Below are positions 62,001 through 64,000 of a stretch of 64,000 nt of DNA, piece by piece (within the stretch, counting starts at the first letter, position 1; each line of letters begins with the position of its first letter). Where the stretch lies: positions 361,196-425,195 of the forward strand of contig CH002024.1 of the NCBI GenBank assembly GCA_000149265.1. The letters are read 5' to 3'. Under the pieces are notes generated by a model. It ran no database searches. It was not told the origin of the DNA and worked only from the letters and a program-made list of their open reading frames with translations. Source of the DNA: Ciona savignyi (taxonomy: Eukaryota > Chordata > Ascidiacea > Phlebobranchia > Cionidae). Made by a program: the position numbers and the translations under genes.

Positions 62001-63922
62001 ATTATAATATCACACCAAAACAATATTACATCACATCCACCCAATTATGACATCACACCAAAACAACATCACACCAAAACAACATCACACACCATGATGT
62101 AAGATCCCGTTTTCACACAAACTCTGTCCGAGGTTGCTAGCTTCCTCCCGACTCTGACAATCCCCCTGGTCGATCAACCAATCTATCAACTTCTTCGCTT
62201 CAATCACTTGTTTGTAGCTGCGGAAGTTCCGATCCTTGTCTCTGTGATGTCATAATCAAGTTTCAACGACATAGGAAATCGTATTGCTGTAGGAATGGTC
62301 GTTGGCTAGTCGGTTGTGTCCTTGGGCAAGACACTTAACCGACCCCATCCAGCAGATTAATGGGTTCTACCAAATTGAAGGAACGTGTCTATCATATACA
62401 ACACACTGCAATATCTCCGGTAACCCGACGATGGGCGCGAGGTGATATGACGATTGCCCGTTTGTTAACCCCCTTGGTTTTCCCATTCACAAGGGATAAA
62501 CATGAATATCCCATCATAAAGAAACAAAAGTGTGAAATCAGTTTCAAACATTACTTCCTCTATAATGCAATAATCATAAAATCACTTTTTTGTTAAATTA
62601 CAAACAACAATCGTACCTGACCAAGGGTTGGAAGAGGCAGTGTACGCGACAATAAATACGAAGTCCTTTCGCCACCAAGTCCTGACTTTCACCTCGCGGT
62701 TTGAACGTTCCATCGTCGTATCGGAACCGAAACAAAATCCCTTCATTCCGGAAATGATGTCTGTCTTGCACTGAATGTGAACAATCATGTGTTACTTCGC
62801 GCCCGTAGTCGAGTTGCTAGAGCTATTACAGTGTATAGATGGTTGGTTCATTTATATCCTTGTGGATGGGAAGCCAGGCTTTATCCACGGGTATCGTAAG
62901 ACACCTCATGCCCACAGTCGAGTTGCCGCAGCTACTTCAGTGTGTGGATGGTTGGTTCATTTAAACCCTTGTGGGTGGAAAGCCAGGCTTTATCCACGGG
63001 TATCGTAAGACACCTCATGCCCACAGTCGAGTTGCTAGAACTATTACAGTGTATGGATGGTTGGTTCATTTATATCCTTGTGGGTGGGAAGCCAGGCTTT
63101 ATCCATGGATATCGTAAGACACCTCATGCTCACAGTCGAGTTGCTGGAGCTATTACAGTGTGTGGTTAGTTCATTTAAATCCTCATGGGTGGGAAGCCTG
63201 GCTTTATCCATGGATATCATAAGACACCTAATGCTCACAGTCGAGATGCTGGAGCTATTACAGTGTGTGGATGGTTGGTTCATTTATATTCTCGTGGGTG
63301 GAAAGCCAGGCTTGATCCACGGGTATTGTAAGACACCTCATGTTCACAGTCGAGTTGATGGAGCTATTACAGTGTGTGAATGGTTGGTTCATTTATATCC
63401 TCGTGGGTGGGAAGCCAGGCTTTATTTATGGTATCGTAAGACACCTCATGCCCACAGTCAAACATTTCTCGATTCCATAGGTCTAAAATGCAGCTCAAGG
63501 GTTGCAGATTTAAAACTTGTCTCTAGCTAATTGGCTGTGTTCCTGGGCAAGGCACTTAAAATTCATTGCCTGAACCCAGTGAAATCATTGGTTCTACCAA
63601 ACTGAAGGAACCTATTAATTATACAAGGCACACTGCCATAGCTCCTTTAACCACACGGTGGGCACAAGGTGATCTGACGATTGCCCTCGTGTGTTACCCA
63701 CTTTGGTTTTCCCAATCACGGGCATACCCATGATTGCAGTATTTCCCATTCCATCTTTCCAACAAATACCAACCTCTGGATTAAATATACACATTATTGA
63801 TGTAACTATGACATCACAAACCATGGTGTATGATGCCACAATCCAACAGTGCTTGACCCAACATTATCGCTTCATCGATGCTTTTCGATTCCTTGTTGTC
63901 GACCAACCATTGGACAAGTTCG
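44063..63922 (-). CDS. PREX: P-Rex-type PIP3-dependent Rac exchanger, 3' part (32 exons)
   Basis: P-Rex proteins activate Rac GTPases downstream of PIP3 and G-beta-gamma. Exons (start-end on minus): 63922-63822, 62770-62617, 62241-62093, 61851-61691, 61023-60770, 60409-60274, 60016-59888, 59583-59453, 59239-59185, 59130-59005, 58472-58377, 58018-57953, 57586-57470, 56931-56850, 56538-56337, 55994-55832, 55482-55374, 55315-55189, 54596-54520, 53911-53803, 52129-52047, 50727-50585, 50049-49934, 49589-49441, 49250-49135, 48836-48735, 47943-47841, 47757-47707, 47190-47047, 46123-45942, 44845-44667, 44258-44063. They join in frame for about 1,368 residues. Order: end of DEP1 ([22 protein letters not shown]), DEP2 ([17 protein letters not shown]), PDZ1, PDZ2 (GMGFQIRG), then the long C-terminal IP4P-like region with family blocks [40 protein letters not shown] and [16 protein letters not shown]. 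The DH-PH catalytic part lies beyond position 64000. The exon 18 donor and exon 19 acceptor (54596 or 54590) are the least certain. Vertebrates have PREX1 and PREX2; which one this matches was not resolved. Confidence 0.92.
44346..44635 (-). repeat. SINE plus 109-bp repeat unit in last P-Rex intron
   Basis: 44346-44540 is a minus SINE body and tail. 44556-44635 is one reverse ~109-bp repeat unit ending at gctccagcaactcg. Confidence 0.7.
45095..45300 (-). repeat. diverged SINE in P-Rex intron 30
   Basis: Minus copy with recognisable tail (gatatttatgtttatc) and body (ccaccgtcgggttaccgg). Confidence 0.65.
45365..45940. repeat. 15-bp tandem repeat array, unit catattatgacatca
   Basis: About 38 units with variants (ataacatcacaaatt and atgaaattacatatt form a higher-order pattern). 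It fills the 3' half of the intron between P-Rex exons 30 and 31 as read on the plus strand and runs up to two bases from the exon 30 donor. The 112-codon MTSHIM ORF here is a by-product. Confidence 0.92.
46266..46440 (+). repeat. SINE body and tail in P-Rex intron 29
   Basis: Plus copy without head, with an intact tail (cacggggataaacatga). Confidence 0.75.
46765..46925 (-). repeat. SINE body in P-Rex intron 29
   Basis: Minus copy, less than 350 bases from the plus copy at 46266-46440, so the intron carries an inverted pair. Confidence 0.7.
48142..48436 (+). repeat. full-length SINE with clear tRNA head
   Basis: The head reads gccagttagctcagttgg, a standard RNA polymerase III A box, then a B-box-like stretch gtgggatcgaaac. 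This copy best shows that the SINE is tRNA-derived. In P-Rex intron 26. Confidence 0.85.
49715..49862 (+). repeat. SINE body in P-Rex intron 23
   Basis: Plus copy without head; tail diverged (cccattcacagagatgtaat). Confidence 0.65.
50262..50545 (+). repeat. full-length SINE in P-Rex intron 22
   Basis: Plus copy from the head (gagcctggtgggttaatgc) to the tail (ggaataagcataaatatcc), ending 40 bases from exon 22. Confidence 0.75.
50750..52030. repeat. 9-bp minisatellite, unit gaccacaac
   Basis: About 1.28 kb of accacaacg/accacaatg units with longer inserts such as cataataaccatcaagaat recurring at six or more places. It fills nearly all of the intron between P-Rex exons 21 and 22 (50728-52046), leaving roughly 20 bases at each splice site. 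Long ORFs on both strands (poly VVV, WSLWSL, HNDHND) are artefacts of the 9-bp period. Confidence 0.95.
52485..52792. mobile_element. hAT-type MITE with perfect 8-bp target duplication
   Basis: Ends CAGCGTTTCTCAAACT and AGTTTGAGAACCACTG, flanked by ATGTAGAC at 52477-52484 and 52793-52800. 308 bp, in the P-Rex intron between exons 20 and 21. Confidence 0.92.
52861..53110 (+). repeat. SINE left of the second gap
   Basis: Plus copy with a well-kept head (cgttggtctaacggttaag and ggtgcgaaactggtcgc) that degrades before the gap. Confidence 0.75.
53187..53496. other. assembly gap of 310 N
   Basis: Lies in the intron between P-Rex exons 20 and 21, between a plus SINE and a minus SINE. The inverted pair is a likely cause of the failed assembly. 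Confidence 0.95.
53497..53760 (-). repeat. SINE right of the second gap
   Basis: Minus copy whose tail is cut by the gap. Confidence 0.7.
53985..54215 (-). repeat. SINE in P-Rex intron 19
   Basis: Minus copy (cgtgtccactgtcgggttaccgg), third in a row with its neighbours. Confidence 0.7.
54635..55125 (+). repeat. ~109-bp tandem array, 4.5 units
   Basis: Units contain gagttgctggagctattac, gtgtgtggatggttggttc and aggctttatccacgggtat. The array takes up most of the intron between P-Rex exons 18 and 19 (54597-55188). All three frames are open across several units, giving repetitive ORFs with no protein similarity. Confidence 0.92.
55500..55765 (-). repeat. diverged SINE in P-Rex intron 16
   Basis: Minus copy with tail (gaatgggaaaaccaagggtc), next to exon 17 (starts 55482). 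Confidence 0.65.
56545..56835. repeat. 16-bp tandem array, unit ttatgacatcatcagg
   Basis: About 18 units with the variants catcatgttatgacat and cattattacatcatca. They occupy almost the whole 311-base intron between P-Rex exons 14 and 15. Confidence 0.92.
56975..57415. repeat. two SINEs facing each other
   Basis: 56975-57170 is a diverged plus copy. 57190-57415 is a well-kept minus copy. Both are in the intron between P-Rex exons 13 and 14. Confidence 0.7.
57595..57690 (+). repeat. 19-bp G-rich tandem repeat, unit ttaaataggggttggtggg
   Basis: Nearly five units, starting nine bases beyond the acceptor of P-Rex exon 13. The repeated GGGG/GG/GGG runs could form a G-quadruplex on the plus (template) strand; the transcript itself would be C-rich. 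Confidence 0.9.
58180..58300 (-). repeat. diverged ~109-bp repeat unit
   Basis: Reverse unit (ccatacactgtaataactcc) in the intron between P-Rex exons 11 and 12. Confidence 0.6.
58590..58740 (-). repeat. SINE body in P-Rex intron 10
   Basis: Minus copy with the tail region (ggaaaaccaagggggttaac) and a deletion after gggttaccg. Confidence 0.65.
59271..59367. repeat. short tandem repeat, ~23-bp units catagaaataacatatat
   Basis: About four to five alternating units in the intron between P-Rex exons 8 and 9. A second small duplication (aatcatataaactactatag) occurs twice near 59785 and 59810. Confidence 0.75.
60438..60640 (+). repeat. ~109-bp repeat piece in P-Rex intron 5
   Basis: One good unit (60438-60525) and a decayed half-unit (about 60590-60640), adjoining the PDZ2 exon acceptor. 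Confidence 0.7.
61065..61560 (+). repeat. two diverged SINEs in tandem
   Basis: 61065-61365 retains the body (atacaacacacaatgatagctc) and tail. 61405-61560 retains a second head (aaggttgtgggatcaaaac). In the intron between P-Rex exons 4 and 5. Confidence 0.6.
61865..62090. repeat. degenerate ttatgacatcaca repeat
   Basis: Ten or more imperfect ~13-30-bp copies (tatgacaacac, tatgacatcacagcc, acaccaaaacaacatc) make up nearly all of the 241-base intron between P-Rex exons 3 and 4. Confidence 0.8.
62285..62515 (+). repeat. SINE in P-Rex intron 2
   Basis: Plus copy, body and tail well kept (cgacgatgggcgcgaggtg). Confidence 0.75.
62795..63460 (+). repeat. ~109-bp tandem array, about six units
   Basis: Same family as 54635-55125. 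It fills more than half of the intron between P-Rex exons 1 and 2, starting about 25 bases beyond the exon 2 acceptor. One unit (about 63165) has lost ~20 bases. Confidence 0.92.
63480..63740 (+). repeat. SINE in P-Rex intron 1
   Basis: Plus copy following the 109-bp array directly. The head is diverged (gctcaagggttgcagatttaa), the body and tail are recognisable. Confidence 0.7.
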
Positions 63923-64000
63923 CTGAAATATAGAAATCATATATAAAACATGTTATATGCACACTGTACTCTATATATGGATATGATATTCATGTTTATA

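Overview
This is a eukaryotic, AT-rich window with small introns, many short repeats and chordate-type genes. Its content (a tRNA-derived composite SINE present in about 30 copies, a P-Rex Rac exchanger, TIMMDC1, SDHAF4, kelch-like paralogs, and 3' splice acceptors just upstream of start codons) points to an ascidian tunicate, probably Ciona. The species call is an inference; no marker gene settles it.

Layout. (1) 1-3744: an assembly gap, then the 5' part of a Ty3/gypsy LTR retrotransposon on the minus strand (LTR, tRNA-Arg-type primer site, gag, protease, reverse transcriptase, start of RNase H), carrying frame breaks. (2) 5809-35480: a tandem duplication of an 11-exon kelch-like (BTB-BACK-kelch) gene. 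Copy A (5809-14504) has a one-base insertion in its last exon. Copy B (26686-34784) is intact (556 aa). Between them lies a third, truncated copy of the first exon (20042-20176), followed by the 3' exons of an unrelated gene (20210-21160). About 3 kb of upstream DNA is duplicated at 17034-20172 and 23258-26814. Comparing the copies exposes insertions (hAT-type MITEs, solo LTRs, an element built from ~335-bp tandem units), several with target-site duplications and empty sites. (3) 36248-39679: two mitochondrial respiratory-complex assembly genes head to head, TIMMDC1 (complex I, minus, intronless) and SDHAF4 (complex II, plus, two exons). (4) 44063-63922: the 3' 32 exons of a P-Rex-type Rac guanine-nucleotide exchange factor on the minus strand, from inside DEP1 to the stop codon; DH-PH lies beyond the right edge. 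All 32 exons join in frame.

The genes do not form one pathway. The most unusual feature is the intron content of the P-Rex gene. At least seven introns consist largely of different tandem repeats (9, 15, 16, 19 and ~109 bp units and degenerate forms). A TGACATCA/TGATGTCA motif sits repeatedly a few bases inside donors and, in inverted orientation, next to acceptors. In the kelch-like pair the propeller exons differ far more than the BTB-BACK exons, which suggests divergence of substrate binding.

Exon boundaries, percent differences and repeat borders were read by eye. No alignment, database search or RNA evidence was available.
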